A stretch of 50,275 nucleotides of DNA from Hydrogenimonas thermophila (GCF_900115615.1 NZ_FOXB01000013.1:1-50275), one strand, 5' to 3'; shown: positions 8,084-16,636, numbered from the stretch's first letter. The notes: generated by a model from the letters alone, not told the origin. Translations and numbers: made by a program.

Positions 8084-8191
8084 TTAAGCGGTTTTAGTTG
8101 GCTTAGTCAAAGTAGTGATGTTTATGAGTGTCCAATGTGTGAGAGTAAGGATATTGTTATCATTAAAAGCGATGTTAAAGAGGAAAAATGA
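8084..8191 (+). pseudogene. Remnant of a gene end with a CxxC zinc-ribbon motif
   Basis: An open frame of about 35 codons runs from a stop at 8081-8083 to a TGA at 8189-8191 and reads SSDVYECPMCESKDIVIIKS. A CPxC knuckle followed by a beta-like strand looks like real protein, yet there is no start codon before it. Its stop overlaps the ATG of the next mini-ORF as ATGA, the way coupled genes do. I read it as the surviving 3' end of a deleted gene. The parent family is not recognised. Confidence 0.4.
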
Positions 8192-8271
8192 GTAAAAAGC
8201 TTTTTTTACTGGGTGGTTATGATGATCTGGCTATACTTATTCATACAATCTTAAAAGAGGTGATAAGTTGA
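8188..8271 (+). CDS. 27-codon ORF, likely gene remnant or coupling leader
   Basis: ATG at 8188 follows an AAAGAGG site and encodes MSKKLFLLGGYDDLAILIHT plus seven residues, then stops at 8269-8271. The N-terminal strand-glycine pattern resembles the start of a Rossmann-type protein cut short. Its stop overlaps the TTG start of the next gene, and a GAGGTGAT ribosome-binding site lies inside it. It therefore probably couples translation into the downstream toxin-like gene, whatever its origin. Confidence 0.35.
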   Translation: MSKKLFLLGGYDDLAILIHTILKEVIS

Positions 8272-8699
8272 ATATTGAAGATAAAATAGTTGAAAAAATT
8301 AATTCTATTGAAGATGTTAAGAAAGATTTTCACAAACTATGGATAAACAAAGATAGTTTTAAGAAACATATTGAAAAAAGATTAAAACTGTCCCATATAA
8401 AAGATAAAGATGATTATATTTTTAAAACTATTGATTGTGTAATCAATGCAGATGAATATATATTGGCAATTCATAAAGATAGTTGGAATAATTTATGCTA
8501 CAATAAAAATAATAACTGGGCTGTCATTTTTAATGAAAATGGCGAGATTATGACAAGTTATAAAGTTGAACCTGACAAAAAAGGTTTTGAAGAGCTTCAT
8601 AAAGAGGTTGGTGGGAAAATAGAAAAAGGGGAAGTAGATGAGAGAGTTAGAGAAGCTTTTAAAAGATTACGAGAACGATATAAATCATTGGGAAAGTGA
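8268..8699 (+). CDS. Possible BECR-fold (barnase/EndoU/RelE-like) toxin
   Basis: The 143-residue protein has a helical N-terminal part and a C-terminal beta region, HKDSWNNLCYNKNNNWAVIF followed by NENGEIMTSYKVE. The pattern of a tryptophan strand, then a turn, then a strand with T-S-Y is typical of phage and contact-dependent barnase/EndoU/ColicinE5-like nucleases. A His-Ile-Glu-Lys-Arg segment (KKHIEKRLKLSHI) sits where such families carry their catalytic His. TTG at 8268 is chosen because a GAGGTGAT site lies directly before it. The next gene starts inside it, an arrangement common in toxin-antitoxin pairs. The family call is tentative and no exact family was recognised. Confidence 0.45.
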   Translation: MNIEDKIVEKINSIEDVKKDFHKLWINKDSFKKHIEKRLKLSHIKDKDDYIFKTIDCVINADEYILAIHKDSWNNLCYNKNNNWAVIFNENGEIMTSYKVEPDKKGFEELHKEVGGKIEKGEVDERVREAFKRLRERYKSLGK

Positions 8700-8910
8700 T
8701 TTTGGAGAGGGGCATCTTTTTTTAGCTAATAGAGAAGCATTGATTCCTTTTGAAAAAACAAAAGAGGTGATTGAACTTGATAAAAAAGCTTTAAATGTTA
8801 TTGAAAAAGATAAAAGCAAAGGAAGCGACAAACTATTTTTACTAAAATTAAGAGATATTATTTTAAACAATATTAACAAAAAAATAGATGAATCTTCTAA
8901 GGTGGCTTAA
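8638..8910 (+). CDS. Possible antitoxin/immunity partner of the upstream gene
   Basis: A 90-residue acidic, helical protein (MRELEKLLKDYENDINHWES at the start) that begins 62 bases before the end of the upstream gene in a different frame. AAAGGGGAAG before ATG 8638 is a good ribosome-binding site. Small size, charge and overlap fit an antitoxin or immunity protein, but no known family is recognised. A hairpin terminator overlaps its stop codon. Confidence 0.45.
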   Translation: MRELEKLLKDYENDINHWESDFGEGHLFLANREALIPFEKTKEVIELDKKALNVIEKDKSKGSDKLFLLKLRDIILNNINKKIDESSKVA

Positions 8911-8928
8911 CCTTCCTATTAAACCACC
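8901..8928. terminator. Bidirectional terminator hairpin
   Basis: GGTGG-c-TTAA (8901-8909) pairs with TTAA-a-CCACC (up to 8928) around an 8-base loop. It lies between the convergent antitoxin-like gene and the GTPase gene, and overlaps the stop codon at 8908-8910. Confidence 0.55.
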
Positions 8929-8967
8929 GCCTAACTCTAATCTTACATTATTAATACTTTTTTACTT

Positions 8968-10344
8968 TTAAGTTTCTGATTCTTTACCGGCAGGAGAGAC
9001 AAATTGATCATTAAGTTTTCTAATGGCTGCTCTGCTGTAATCCATTATATTTTCCAGCTTATCAACTACTCGTTGGCTCCAGCCTTTGCCCCAGACACGC
9101 AATACAGGTCTAAACCATTTTGTATTGTATTCTATAGCTTTTGCTATTGCCTGATCTTTTTCTGCCCAGCGTTTAATTTCTAAATTTGCGTAAACTTTTC
9201 TTACTTTAAAGTGTATAAATATAATCAAAACAGTAATAGCAGCAGATATACCGCCTATAACTTCTACAGATGTTGGAAGTATGCCTGTCATAAAAAGTGC
9301 ACCTGCACCACCTATGAAAATTAAGCTTAAAAGAGTATCGGTAATGACTACTCTTTTACCCCATCTACTAAGAGATTCACGAAGCTTTGGAAGTTTGTTA
9401 TTGATTATATCTTTTGCAAAGTCTTCAAGTGCTTTAGAGATTCTGTAGGCACGCTCTACTTTAACTCCCTCCATACGCTCCAAAATATGATTTAAATCTT
9501 CATCTCTCTTGCGTTTAAGTCTCTCTGCAATAGATGGATCATCAATAGGATTCATAGCTTCTTCACTATATATTGCAAAGAAGTTGCCTGAAATCAGCCC
9601 TTTTTGTGAAAGAGCTCTCTGCCACGAGCCAATAACATCTTCAAGGTTATCTTCTCTTGCTGTTGTATCTATCTGATTAAGAATATAGAGTATCTTATCT
9701 CCATCTCTATGGCGTACTGTCTTTCCGACAAGATGCTCAAGTGTATCACGCATTGCTCCAGGTTCAGGATGGCGAGCATCAAAGAAGATAAGAACAAGAT
9801 CAGACATATCTATGATGTGACTGGTAATACGAAGAATAGAATCACGCTGACTGTCAGCATCAAAACCAGGAGAGTCTATCAATATTCCGCCTTTAATGGC
9901 ATCAGACTTGACAGTTTTAAGTTGAAGATATAGGTTTACACGACTTCCTTCACCCTGCTCTACCTTTTCTACCTCTTCGCTGATATTGTAAAAAGGAAAT
10001 CTAGGATCAGCATCTAGTGCCAAGCCTGGCAAAGTAGTAACTTTCTCATTATTGCTGTAACAGATAACAGTAAATTTATCATCTACTGCCTGATTACCGC
10101 TTTGCTGAACTTTTTGTCCAAGGTATTCGTTGATAAAAGTAGATTTCCCTGCTGAAAAAGTTCCTAAGATAGAGATTAATGGCCACCAAGAGATATTTGC
10201 CGTATAACTCTCATCCTGAGCCAACAGTCCAAGAGAGTGAGCTACTTTATCAAGATTTTCATACTCATTTATTACATCCAAAAGGACAGGGTTTTCCTCT
10301 TTAAGATGCTGCTTTAATTTTTTGTATCGCTCATTAGGTGTCAT
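8968..10344 (-). CDS. Dynamin-like GTPase with C-terminal membrane hairpin
   Basis: The GTPase motifs are in order: P-loop LGTFSAGKST (about 60-69), a switch I Thr region, DSPGFD (G3, about 158-163) and NQID (G4, about 222-225). GTFSAGKST is characteristic of the dynamin/EHD branch and not of Ras- or Era-like G proteins. Two hydrophobic helices near 335-378 (LLSLIFIGGAGALFMTGILP and ISAAITVLIIFIHF) form a membrane hairpin, followed by a basic helical tail. Bacterial relatives remodel or fuse membranes; some act in stress or phage defence. At 458 residues it is a compact version. AAGGAGA precedes the ATG. It sits downstream of pbp1A on the same strand with an 11-base gap, so it may be co-transcribed. 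Confidence 0.82.
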   Translation of the reverse strand: MTPNERYKKLKQHLKEENPVLLDVINEYENLDKVAHSLGLLAQDESYTANISWWPLISILGTFSAGKSTFINEYLGQKVQQSGNQAVDDKFTVICYSNNEKVTTLPGLALDADPRFPFYNISEEVEKVEQGEGSRVNLYLQLKTVKSDAIKGGILIDSPGFDADSQRDSILRITSHIIDMSDLVLIFFDARHPEPGAMRDTLEHLVGKTVRHRDGDKILYILNQIDTTAREDNLEDVIGSWQRALSQKGLISGNFFAIYSEEAMNPIDDPSIAERLKRKRDEDLNHILERMEGVKVERAYRISKALEDFAKDIINNKLPKLRESLSRWGKRVVITDTLLSLIFIGGAGALFMTGILPTSVEVIGGISAAITVLIIFIHFKVRKVYANLEIKRWAEKDQAIAKAIEYNTKWFRPVLRVWGKGWSQRVVDKLENIMDYSRAAIRKLNDQFVSPAGKESET

Positions 10345-10355
10345 TGACTCTCCTT

Positions 10356-12302
10356 TTAAAAAATTATCTCTTCATTTTCAATAATCTGATCCTCTTTAGG
10401 CAGTGGAGATTTGTCGGTATATATCAAATCTTTACCATTTTGCATTACGTGATAAACTCCTTCAGGCTCTTTAAATTTTCTTTTAAACTCAGGATGAATT
10501 TGTATGAGTTTTTGATAAAAATACCTTACAACCGGTGCAGCTGTCCTTCCACCTGTTTCACGTCTTGCAAGAGGTGTATTGTTATCATTACCAAACCATA
10601 CAACAGCTTCTACATCTGGTGTAAATGAACAAAACCATGTATCAACACTTTTGTTTGTAGTTCCTGTTTTACCTGCTACATCCATACCTTTAACACGAGC
10701 ATTTCGCCCAGTTCCTCTTTTAACAATATCTCGCAAAATATCAACCATCAAGTAAGCTTGTGATTCTGAGTAAATCTTTTTTACTTTAGCATTATAATGT
10801 TTAATCAAACGACTATTATTGTCATATATATTTGTCACAAGTCTTGGTTCGTGCAATCGTCCCATATCTGCAAATACTGTATATAGTCTTGCTACCTGCA
10901 GAGGAGAAAGAGCAATATTTCCAAGAGCTATAGAAAGATTGTATGGTAAATTCTTCACTCCTAAAGGGCTCAACTTTTTATGTAGAGTCATTATGCCTAT
11001 CTCGCTGACTAGATTTATGGTAGCAAGGTTTCTAGAGTGTATAAGGGCTTCTCTTAAAGTGATCATCCCCTTATAATCTTTCTCATAGTTTTTAGGCTGC
11101 CAAAGCTTTTTGGTATCTCCACTTTCAAAACGGTAGGTACGTGCAATATCTGCAACCTTACTTTCTGGATTATACCCCAGCTCAAGTGCTGTCTGATAGA
11201 TAAATGGTTTAAAAGCAGAACCTACCTGCCGTCTGGATGATACAGCACGGTTAAATGCACTTTTTTTATAATCAACGCCACCTACCATAGCCAAGATATC
11301 TCCACTTCTACCATCTAGAACAACCATTGCTCCGTTAAATACTGAAGTGTTAGTATCATCATTTTGGTGTCGTTTTAAATATGCATCATACCCATAATTA
11401 AGTGCAGATTTAGCCATCTGCTGATACTCTAAATCTATGGCAGTTTCAATTTTATAACCGCCTCTGCGAATATCAGGATACTCCTTTTGCAGCATATTCA
11501 TAACAGCATCTACAATGTAAGGTGCTCTGTTTTTTGTTAATGTATCATCATATACTTTTGGAGCCTCTTTTATCTCTCTTAAATATGTCTCTTCATCTAT
11601 CCATCCAAGAGCTTTCATACGATTTAAAACACGGTTTGCCCTTGCCATTGCATTGGCATAATGACGAGTCGGATCGTATGCGCTTGGAGCTTTTGGCAAT
11701 CCTACAAGTACCGCTATCTCTTTTAGCGTCAACTCATCTAAATCTTTACGAAAATACCCATATGCAGCTGTTCTTATGCCATAATACCCATGACCAAAAA
11801 AGACAGCGTTTAGATACCTCTCTAGTATCTCCTCTTTTGAAAGTAGTTGTTCAAGGCGAATAGCAAGAAGAGCCTCTTTTATCTTTCTTTCTATCTTCTT
11901 CTTACGGGTAAGCAGTGTTGATTTGATGAGCTGTTGAGTAAGCGTAGATGCACCCTCTACCATTTTACGGGCTTTGATATCTTTTATAATTGCTCTAAAA
12001 ATTGCCTCTGGATTTACTCCGTGATGTTCATAAAAAAGAGTATCTTCTATGGCAACAAGAGCTTCTATTACTCGACCTGGAATCTCTTTGTACGGTACAT
12101 AGAGACGATGCTCCTTTTCAAATACATTAGCTAAAAGTTTACCGTTTCTATCAAAAATCTGTGTAGTTTTGGGAGGATTATAGTGTACTAAAGGCTCTAC
12201 TTCATGGGCAATTTCAAAGTAAAAATATACCAAATACCCAAAAACTGCAAACCCTGCCAAAAAGAGTAATCTAACAATCCATCTAAATAAAAACCTTATC
12301 AT
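10356..12302 (-). CDS. pbpA: Penicillin-binding protein 1A (bifunctional)
   Basis: Class A enzymes polymerise glycan strands and cross-link peptides in the periplasm. The order is: N-terminal membrane anchor (about 5-28), a glycosyltransferase domain with EDTLFYEHHGV and GASTLTQQLIK, and a transpeptidase domain with the serine motif SAFK (in RQVGSAFKPF), the SRN triad (HSRNLATIN) and KTGTTN. Length 648 is normal for Campylobacterota. The alaS-maf-pbpA order is known in Campylobacter and is kept here with extra genes inserted. Its ATG overlaps the stop of the ABC ATPase gene (12299-12302). Confidence 0.95.
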   Translation of the reverse strand: MIRFLFRWIVRLLFLAGFAVFGYLVYFYFEIAHEVEPLVHYNPPKTTQIFDRNGKLLANVFEKEHRLYVPYKEIPGRVIEALVAIEDTLFYEHHGVNPEAIFRAIIKDIKARKMVEGASTLTQQLIKSTLLTRKKKIERKIKEALLAIRLEQLLSKEEILERYLNAVFFGHGYYGIRTAAYGYFRKDLDELTLKEIAVLVGLPKAPSAYDPTRHYANAMARANRVLNRMKALGWIDEETYLREIKEAPKVYDDTLTKNRAPYIVDAVMNMLQKEYPDIRRGGYKIETAIDLEYQQMAKSALNYGYDAYLKRHQNDDTNTSVFNGAMVVLDGRSGDILAMVGGVDYKKSAFNRAVSSRRQVGSAFKPFIYQTALELGYNPESKVADIARTYRFESGDTKKLWQPKNYEKDYKGMITLREALIHSRNLATINLVSEIGIMTLHKKLSPLGVKNLPYNLSIALGNIALSPLQVARLYTVFADMGRLHEPRLVTNIYDNNSRLIKHYNAKVKKIYSESQAYLMVDILRDIVKRGTGRNARVKGMDVAGKTGTTNKSVDTWFCSFTPDVEAVVWFGNDNNTPLARRETGGRTAAPVVRYFYQKLIQIHPEFKRKFKEPEGVYHVMQNGKDLIYTDKSPLPKEDQIIENEEIIF

Positions 12303-12997
12303 TTTCTAAACTCCCGATTTGCAAAACCAGCTTCTATGAGTGCTTTAGTATACTCTTTTGATGGAGCTCTTAAAACCTCATCCATTAATCCTGTTTCTAC
12401 GACTTTTCCTCTTTTTATAACTGTAATTTCACTGCAAAGTTTTGAAGCTGTAGATATGTCGTGTGTTACAAAAAGCATCTTGAACTTCAACTCTTCTTGC
12501 AATTTTAGTAAAAGTTTTACAATAACTTCTCTAAGATCCGCATCAAGTGCTGTTGTAGGTTCATCCAGTAACAGTAACTTAGGATTTGTTGAAAGTGCCA
12601 TAGCTATGACTACTCTTTGCAACTGCCCACCTGAAAGTTCTGGAGGAAAGCGGTTTAAGAGTTTACTCTCCAGCCCTACCTGCTCCATCATTTGTGGTGC
12701 CAAATCTTGAGAAATAATCCACTGATCTTTAATTTTTGTTAGAGGAGAAAGTGCTGTAAATGGATTTTGCGGAACATAACCTAATGTTTTACCACGCTCC
12801 AACTTAAAGTCACTTTCCGTCTTCATTTGTGCTTTAAAGCCTTTTGGCAACATTTGCAGCAGTGCTTTAAGGGTAAGGCTCTTTCCACTACCACTCTCAC
12901 CAACAAGAGCCAATGAGTTTGCAATTGAAAAATTTATATCAACATATATTTGGTTATCTTTGCTGATTTTAAGAGAATGGCAGTGAAATATATTCAT
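12299..12997 (-). CDS. ABC transporter ATP-binding protein (peptide/nickel type)
   Basis: A complete ATPase domain: Walker A GESGSGKS (about 34-41), Q-loop VPQNPFTAL, signature LSGGQLQR, Walker B LLLLDEPTTALD and switch VTHD. The Q-loop and following segment resemble the DppD/OppD/NikD importer subfamily. At 232 residues it is shorter than those proteins and lacks their C-terminal oligopeptide extension. No permease or binding-protein gene is adjacent, so its partners must be elsewhere or it acts outside a classical importer. TTAAGGTG precedes the ATG. It is coupled to pbpA by an ATGA overlap. Confidence 0.85.
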   Translation of the reverse strand: MNIFHCHSLKISKDNQIYVDINFSIANSLALVGESGSGKSLTLKALLQMLPKGFKAQMKTESDFKLERGKTLGYVPQNPFTALSPLTKIKDQWIISQDLAPQMMEQVGLESKLLNRFPPELSGGQLQRVVIAMALSTNPKLLLLDEPTTALDADLREVIVKLLLKLQEELKFKMLFVTHDISTASKLCSEITVIKRGKVVETGLMDEVLRAPSKEYTKALIEAGFANREFRK

Positions 12998-13052
12998 AAA
13001 GCACCTTAATGCTATAAAATTTTTTTTAAATTTGTATCAAATAATAACTTAA

Positions 13053-14237
13053 TTAGTACAAAAAACCAAAAAGCCAAAGTGGTATTTTAGTTTTATACCC
13101 TATCTCAATATCATCAACTGCTAAAAAACTATTTGGCAAATCTTTAATTTGATCAAAGCTCTTATTTTTACCACCAATCTCTACTATATATTTTTCATCA
13201 ATTAAAAAGTCTCCTATTTTTGAGTAGTTTACTTTATGATTAATCGATATTGAATTAATAAAAAATTGTTCTCTTACTGTTCCAATCTCAGAATTTTTAC
13301 AAAAAGTGTAAGTCAAATTTGGATTATCAAGATATAGTTTTGCAGGTTTTTTAAAGTGGCTTTGCTTTTTGTTTAACATATCAACTCTGCATAAAACATT
13401 TCCAAGAGTCAGATAGTGAATATATCTATAAAGAGTCTCTCTACCTATTCCAATATCTTTTGCAAGATTTGTTAAGTTTAGTTCATAAGGTTTTGATAGA
13501 CACAAAAGCTTAATCAGTTGTTTTAGCTTATCGATATTTGCTATATCTATATGGAAAATATACAATAGATCGTTTTCTATTACTGTGTTGATGCTCTCTT
13601 CAACTTTAAGTTTATAACTTTTTGGAGCTTCAAAATAGTATGGATAATACCCAAACTCAAGATACTCTTTAAAATATACAAATGGTTTAAACTCTTTTGT
13701 AAGACTATTGGCTATATTTGTATGATTTTCTAAAATTTCATCAAGGGTAAAACTTTGAAAACTCTTACCTAGCTTTAGCTCTAAAAACTCTCTAAAACTT
13801 AATCCTTTAAATCTATATAACACTGCCCTTCTGCTAAGATCTGCTTTGCTATGTTCTAAACTTATTGCACTGCTTCCGCTAAAGAGAACTTTTAAGTCTA
13901 AAAAATCGTAAATCTCTTTTAACTCTATCTCAAAATTTTTGATTTTATGAATCTCGTCAATTGCTAAAATCTCTCCGCCATATCTGCTAAACTCTTCTGC
14001 AATATCATAGAGTTTAACTCCTGAAGCCATTATGCTATCTGCACTAAAGTAGAGAGTTTTATCGAAATCAAACTCTTTTAAGTATTGAATCAAAAAAGTG
14101 GTCTTACCAATTCCTCTTGCTCCAAGCACTCCTATTAGTCTATTGTCAAAGTCTATCTTTTCATAAAAATATCTTTTATAGGTAGAAGTTATGAGTTTTG
14201 AGATTTTATCATACTTAATTCTAAGTTCATCTAACAT
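13053..14237 (-). CDS. AAA-type ATPase with DUF4143 C-terminal domain
   Basis: Walker A reads GARGIGKTT near residues 39-47 and the second motif EILAIDEIHK, followed by a sensor-like VLFSGSSA. The C-terminal part (about 230-394) includes GRETLYRYIHYL, a winged-helix-like element, and VNYSKIGDFLIDEKYIVEIG, the nuclease-like DUF4143 segment with an ExG end. These proteins are common, mobile and poorly understood; some behave as accessory or defence-related ATPases. Here it interrupts the bioF-ABC-pbpA run. AAGG lies before the ATG. It looks like an accessory insertion. Confidence 0.8.
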   Translation of the reverse strand: MLDELRIKYDKISKLITSTYKRYFYEKIDFDNRLIGVLGARGIGKTTFLIQYLKEFDFDKTLYFSADSIMASGVKLYDIAEEFSRYGGEILAIDEIHKIKNFEIELKEIYDFLDLKVLFSGSSAISLEHSKADLSRRAVLYRFKGLSFREFLELKLGKSFQSFTLDEILENHTNIANSLTKEFKPFVYFKEYLEFGYYPYYFEAPKSYKLKVEESINTVIENDLLYIFHIDIANIDKLKQLIKLLCLSKPYELNLTNLAKDIGIGRETLYRYIHYLTLGNVLCRVDMLNKKQSHFKKPAKLYLDNPNLTYTFCKNSEIGTVREQFFINSISINHKVNYSKIGDFLIDEKYIVEIGGKNKSFDQIKDLPNSFLAVDDIEIGYKTKIPLWLFGFLY

Positions 14238-14301
14238 TTTTAGCCTTAAATGTCTTATCTATAGAACAAAATTGTATATAAATGTCTGTTAAAGCAAGCT
14301 T

Positions 14302-15396
14302 TTATCTCAAGCAAGCATCAATCTGATCAAAAAGTTTTCTGTAATGTTTAGGTTTTACAGATGTACGTAAAATAATTCGTAAAATTGGCTTGCTTACAGT
14401 AGGGGGACGGATGGCTCCTACTTCAAACTTTTGAGATTTTAAAATATCTCTTATTCGCATAGTAGTCTCAATGTCTGGTATCTCTACTGGAACTATCATC
14501 CCTTCTGGGTATACTCCCATCTTGGCTCTAACTTGATCTTTTAGACGATCTATCTTTCTTTTTAGCTTCTCTTTTTTTCTCATAATATAGTCAAAGTTAG
14601 TTGATGCTAAAGCTATGTCAAAAAGTGAAGGTGCTGTAGCGTAGATCAATGATTTGGCGCGATTGTGCAAAAAACTTACTATCTCACGTGAGCCTAAAAT
14701 ATAAGCTCCATAACTTCCATAAGCTTTTCCAAGTGTACCCATCTTGATATGAAGGGAATTAGGCTTGATGTTGTAATGATCAAATACCCCAAGCAGATTT
14801 GGTCCTACAGTACCACTACTGTGAGCCTCGTCAACGATCATCAATGCATCAAACTTTTCACTTATCTCAAAAAACTCTCGTCTAACCATATCACCTTCCA
14901 TAGAGTATATCCCCTCTACAGCAATGATACGGCGACCTTTTAGCTGTGTAGAGTTTAACTTTTTTAAAAGATCATCTGGATCATTATGTTTAAACAGTAC
15001 TACTTTACCCTGCACCAGTTTTGTAGCCACCATTCCACTTGCATGGTAACTCTCATCTATAAAAAGAACGTCAGACCTTCTAACAAGTGCTTCAATAAGC
15101 CCAAGATTTGCTAAAAAACCACTACCTACTACAACACCGGCTTCAAATTGGTTTGCTTTACAAAGAGCATCTTCAAACTCTTGATGAATAGGATGATAGC
15201 CACCTACAAAAAGAGAGGATTTTGGTGCGTGGTATGGATAGTGAGATAACTTTTTAAAGGCAAGTTTTAAGAGTTTTGATTTATGTGCAAGACCAAGATA
15301 GTCATTGCTTGCCATATCAATAGATTCAAAATCAGAAGAGATTGGCTGGCGAAACCGCCCTGCTTTTTTTAGTGCTGTAAGTTCTTTTTCATACAT
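14302..15396 (-). CDS. bioF: 8-amino-7-oxononanoate synthase-type PLP enzyme (BioF-like)
   Basis: Alpha-oxoamine synthases condense an acyl thioester with an amino acid; BioF uses pimeloyl-ACP/CoA and alanine in biotin synthesis. Family features are SNDYLGLA near the N terminus, GSGFLANLG, the DEAHSSGTVG motif holding the PLP Asp, and TLGKAYGSYGAYI with the Schiff-base Lys. At 364 residues it is slightly short of the usual 380-400. No other bio gene is in the window; KBL or a related synthase cannot be excluded, but BioF is the best reading. The start has only a weak ribosome-binding site. A structured element lies directly upstream and could control it. Confidence 0.82.
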   Translation of the reverse strand: MYEKELTALKKAGRFRQPISSDFESIDMASNDYLGLAHKSKLLKLAFKKLSHYPYHAPKSSLFVGGYHPIHQEFEDALCKANQFEAGVVVGSGFLANLGLIEALVRRSDVLFIDESYHASGMVATKLVQGKVVLFKHNDPDDLLKKLNSTQLKGRRIIAVEGIYSMEGDMVRREFFEISEKFDALMIVDEAHSSGTVGPNLLGVFDHYNIKPNSLHIKMGTLGKAYGSYGAYILGSREIVSFLHNRAKSLIYATAPSLFDIALASTNFDYIMRKKEKLKRKIDRLKDQVRAKMGVYPEGMIVPVEIPDIETTMRIRDILKSQKFEVGAIRPPTVSKPILRIILRTSVKPKHYRKLFDQIDACLR

Positions 15397-15449
15397 TATA
15401 AATGTTACTACTTTTCATAAAACTAATTTAAGATTTTATTTAATATAAT

Positions 15450-15580
15450 GCCAAAAGGAAGGGGGCATTAAAGCCCCTTTATCTTTATGCTTACCCGTAG
15501 ATTCCAGACTCTAAAGGTAAGCTTTAAGACAAATCGCTTCAAAAGCGACCTCCTTTTGGCTATTTCCCCCTAACGGGGGA
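15450..15580. other. Structured non-coding element (multi-arm hairpin region), strand uncertain
   Basis: Between maf and bioF lies about 130 bases without a gene but with strong pairing. A 10-bp closing stem GCCAAAAGGA (15450-15459) / TCCTTTTGGC (15551-15560) encloses three arms. Arm 1 is GGGGC/GCCCC (15462-15466, 15473-15477). Arm 2 is GCTTACC/GGTAAGC (15489-15495, 15516-15522) with inner TAGA/TCTA. Arm 3 is TCGCTT/AAGCGA (15534-15539, 15543-15548). A separate hairpin TCCCCC-TAAC-GGGGGA follows (15565-15580). TATAAT boxes lie on both sides: 15444-15449 on plus, and 15585-15590 read on minus. On the minus strand it would be a bioF leader of about 180 bases; on the plus strand, a small RNA with a terminator. 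I recognise no known riboswitch, SRP, 6S or tmRNA core. Confidence 0.55.
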
Positions 15581-15598
15581 GTTTATTATATCAAAAAG

Positions 15599-16141
15599 CT
15601 ATAACCATCTTAAAATCTTCTCAACTGTCAAACCCATTGCACACGACTCTAAGCCTTCGACACTTTTTATGTAAGGTTTACAAAAACCTTCAACCATACA
15701 GGCTCCGGCTTTACCACGCCACTCACCACTTTCAATGTAGTTTTTTAGATCAGTTTCATCAAACTCTGCAAATCTATAAACAGTTTGAGAAAGGTCTATA
15801 AACATTTTACTCTTCGATTTATAAGCCATACAGGTAATAATAGCCACATCGCTTCCGCTTTGCAGTTTTAAAAGCTCTAACGCCTCTGCTTCATCTTTTG
15901 CTTTACGTAAAATCTTGCCGTGAGCCGTTACAACTGTATCTGCACACAAGATTGGTAAATCTAATCCAAAACAGCTCTCACACGCTTGCATCTTTCCCAT
16001 AGCAGCGTGATAGACAAAATCTTTAGGCACTGTATACTCTAATGTATCTTCATCAAAATCACACCCCACCTGCTTAAAAGCTATACCACTATTTTTGAGT
16101 ATACTTGCACGAGTAGGAGATGAAGAGCCAAGAAGTAACAT
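15599..16141 (-). CDS. maf: Maf-family nucleotide pyrophosphatase
   Basis: Maf proteins hydrolyse non-canonical or modified nucleoside triphosphates to monophosphates. The N-terminal loop LLLGSSSPTRASIL and the catalytic CADTVVTAHGKIL segment are present, as are the closing KAGACMVEGF strand and ESCAMGLTVE. Length 180 is typical. The gene follows the small membrane protein gene by 3 bases and belongs to the alaS operon, as in other Campylobacterota. The assignment as a house-cleaning pyrophosphatase follows family knowledge; the preferred base is not evident. Confidence 0.9.
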   Translation of the reverse strand: MLLLGSSSPTRASILKNSGIAFKQVGCDFDEDTLEYTVPKDFVYHAAMGKMQACESCFGLDLPILCADTVVTAHGKILRKAKDEAEALELLKLQSGSDVAIITCMAYKSKSKMFIDLSQTVYRFAEFDETDLKNYIESGEWRGKAGACMVEGFCKPYIKSVEGLESCAMGLTVEKILRWL

Positions 16142-16144
16142 CTG

Positions 16145-16636
16145 TTAAAACCCTCTTAATGTAATGCCAACTGCCAATGCAACAACACCAAGTGCAATAT
16201 TCAAAGGAAGCATAAAGTTAGGAATAGGCGACAACTGCTCTTTTGCACCAGCCAAATCACCTGAGACAAATAGTCTTTCAGCTTTATTGCGTTTAATAAA
16301 CATTAGTGAATAGTTAATTGTCATAATTGTCCAAATTGCCTCTTTGACATGCACCATTCCATACAGAGGTGTTCCTTTAAAGCCCATACCTATTGCCATA
16401 ATACCGCCGGTAATAATTAAAATTACTATAAACGGTAAAACAATCATAAAGAGACGCTGCATTATCTCCAATGTTCTTGCCATCCGCACTTTTGGATCTT
16501 CTATGTGTTGTAAACTTGGATGAACAGCACCTCTTATAGCTATCATACCACCAACCCAAACAAAAGCACTAAGAACATGCAAAAATAGTATAAAAAAAGC
16601 ATAATCAGCAAAAATTGTAATAATAGCCTCTTTCAT
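16145..16636 (-). CDS. Four-helix integral membrane protein (CopD/DUF-type)
   Basis: Four hydrophobic segments are visible at about 9-30, 62-85, 100-115 and 140-160. The first reads FILFLHVLSAFVWVGGMI and carries a His in the membrane, the type of helix seen in CopD-like and HemJ-like proteins. The 163-residue length matches a conserved hypothetical membrane protein commonly found beside alaS and maf in this phylum. GGGAGGG precedes the ATG. Function unknown; a role in heme or copper handling would be speculation. Confidence 0.7.
   Translation of the reverse strand: MKEAIITIFADYAFFILFLHVLSAFVWVGGMIAIRGAVHPSLQHIEDPKVRMARTLEIMQRLFMIVLPFIVILIITGGIMAIGMGFKGTPLYGMVHVKEAIWTIMTINYSLMFIKRNKAERLFVSGDLAGAKEQLSPIPNFMLPLNIALGVVALAVGITLRGF

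Noticed and set aside
6775-10344. tRNA-Arg 3' end as an attachment site for an integrated element
   Set aside because: No second copy of the tRNA 3' end and no integrase gene were seen within the window.
15450-15580. SRP RNA, 6S RNA or tmRNA for the structured element
   Set aside because: The GGTCAGG/GGAAG core of SRP RNA, the long rod with central bubble of 6S RNA and a tRNA-like tmRNA end are all absent.
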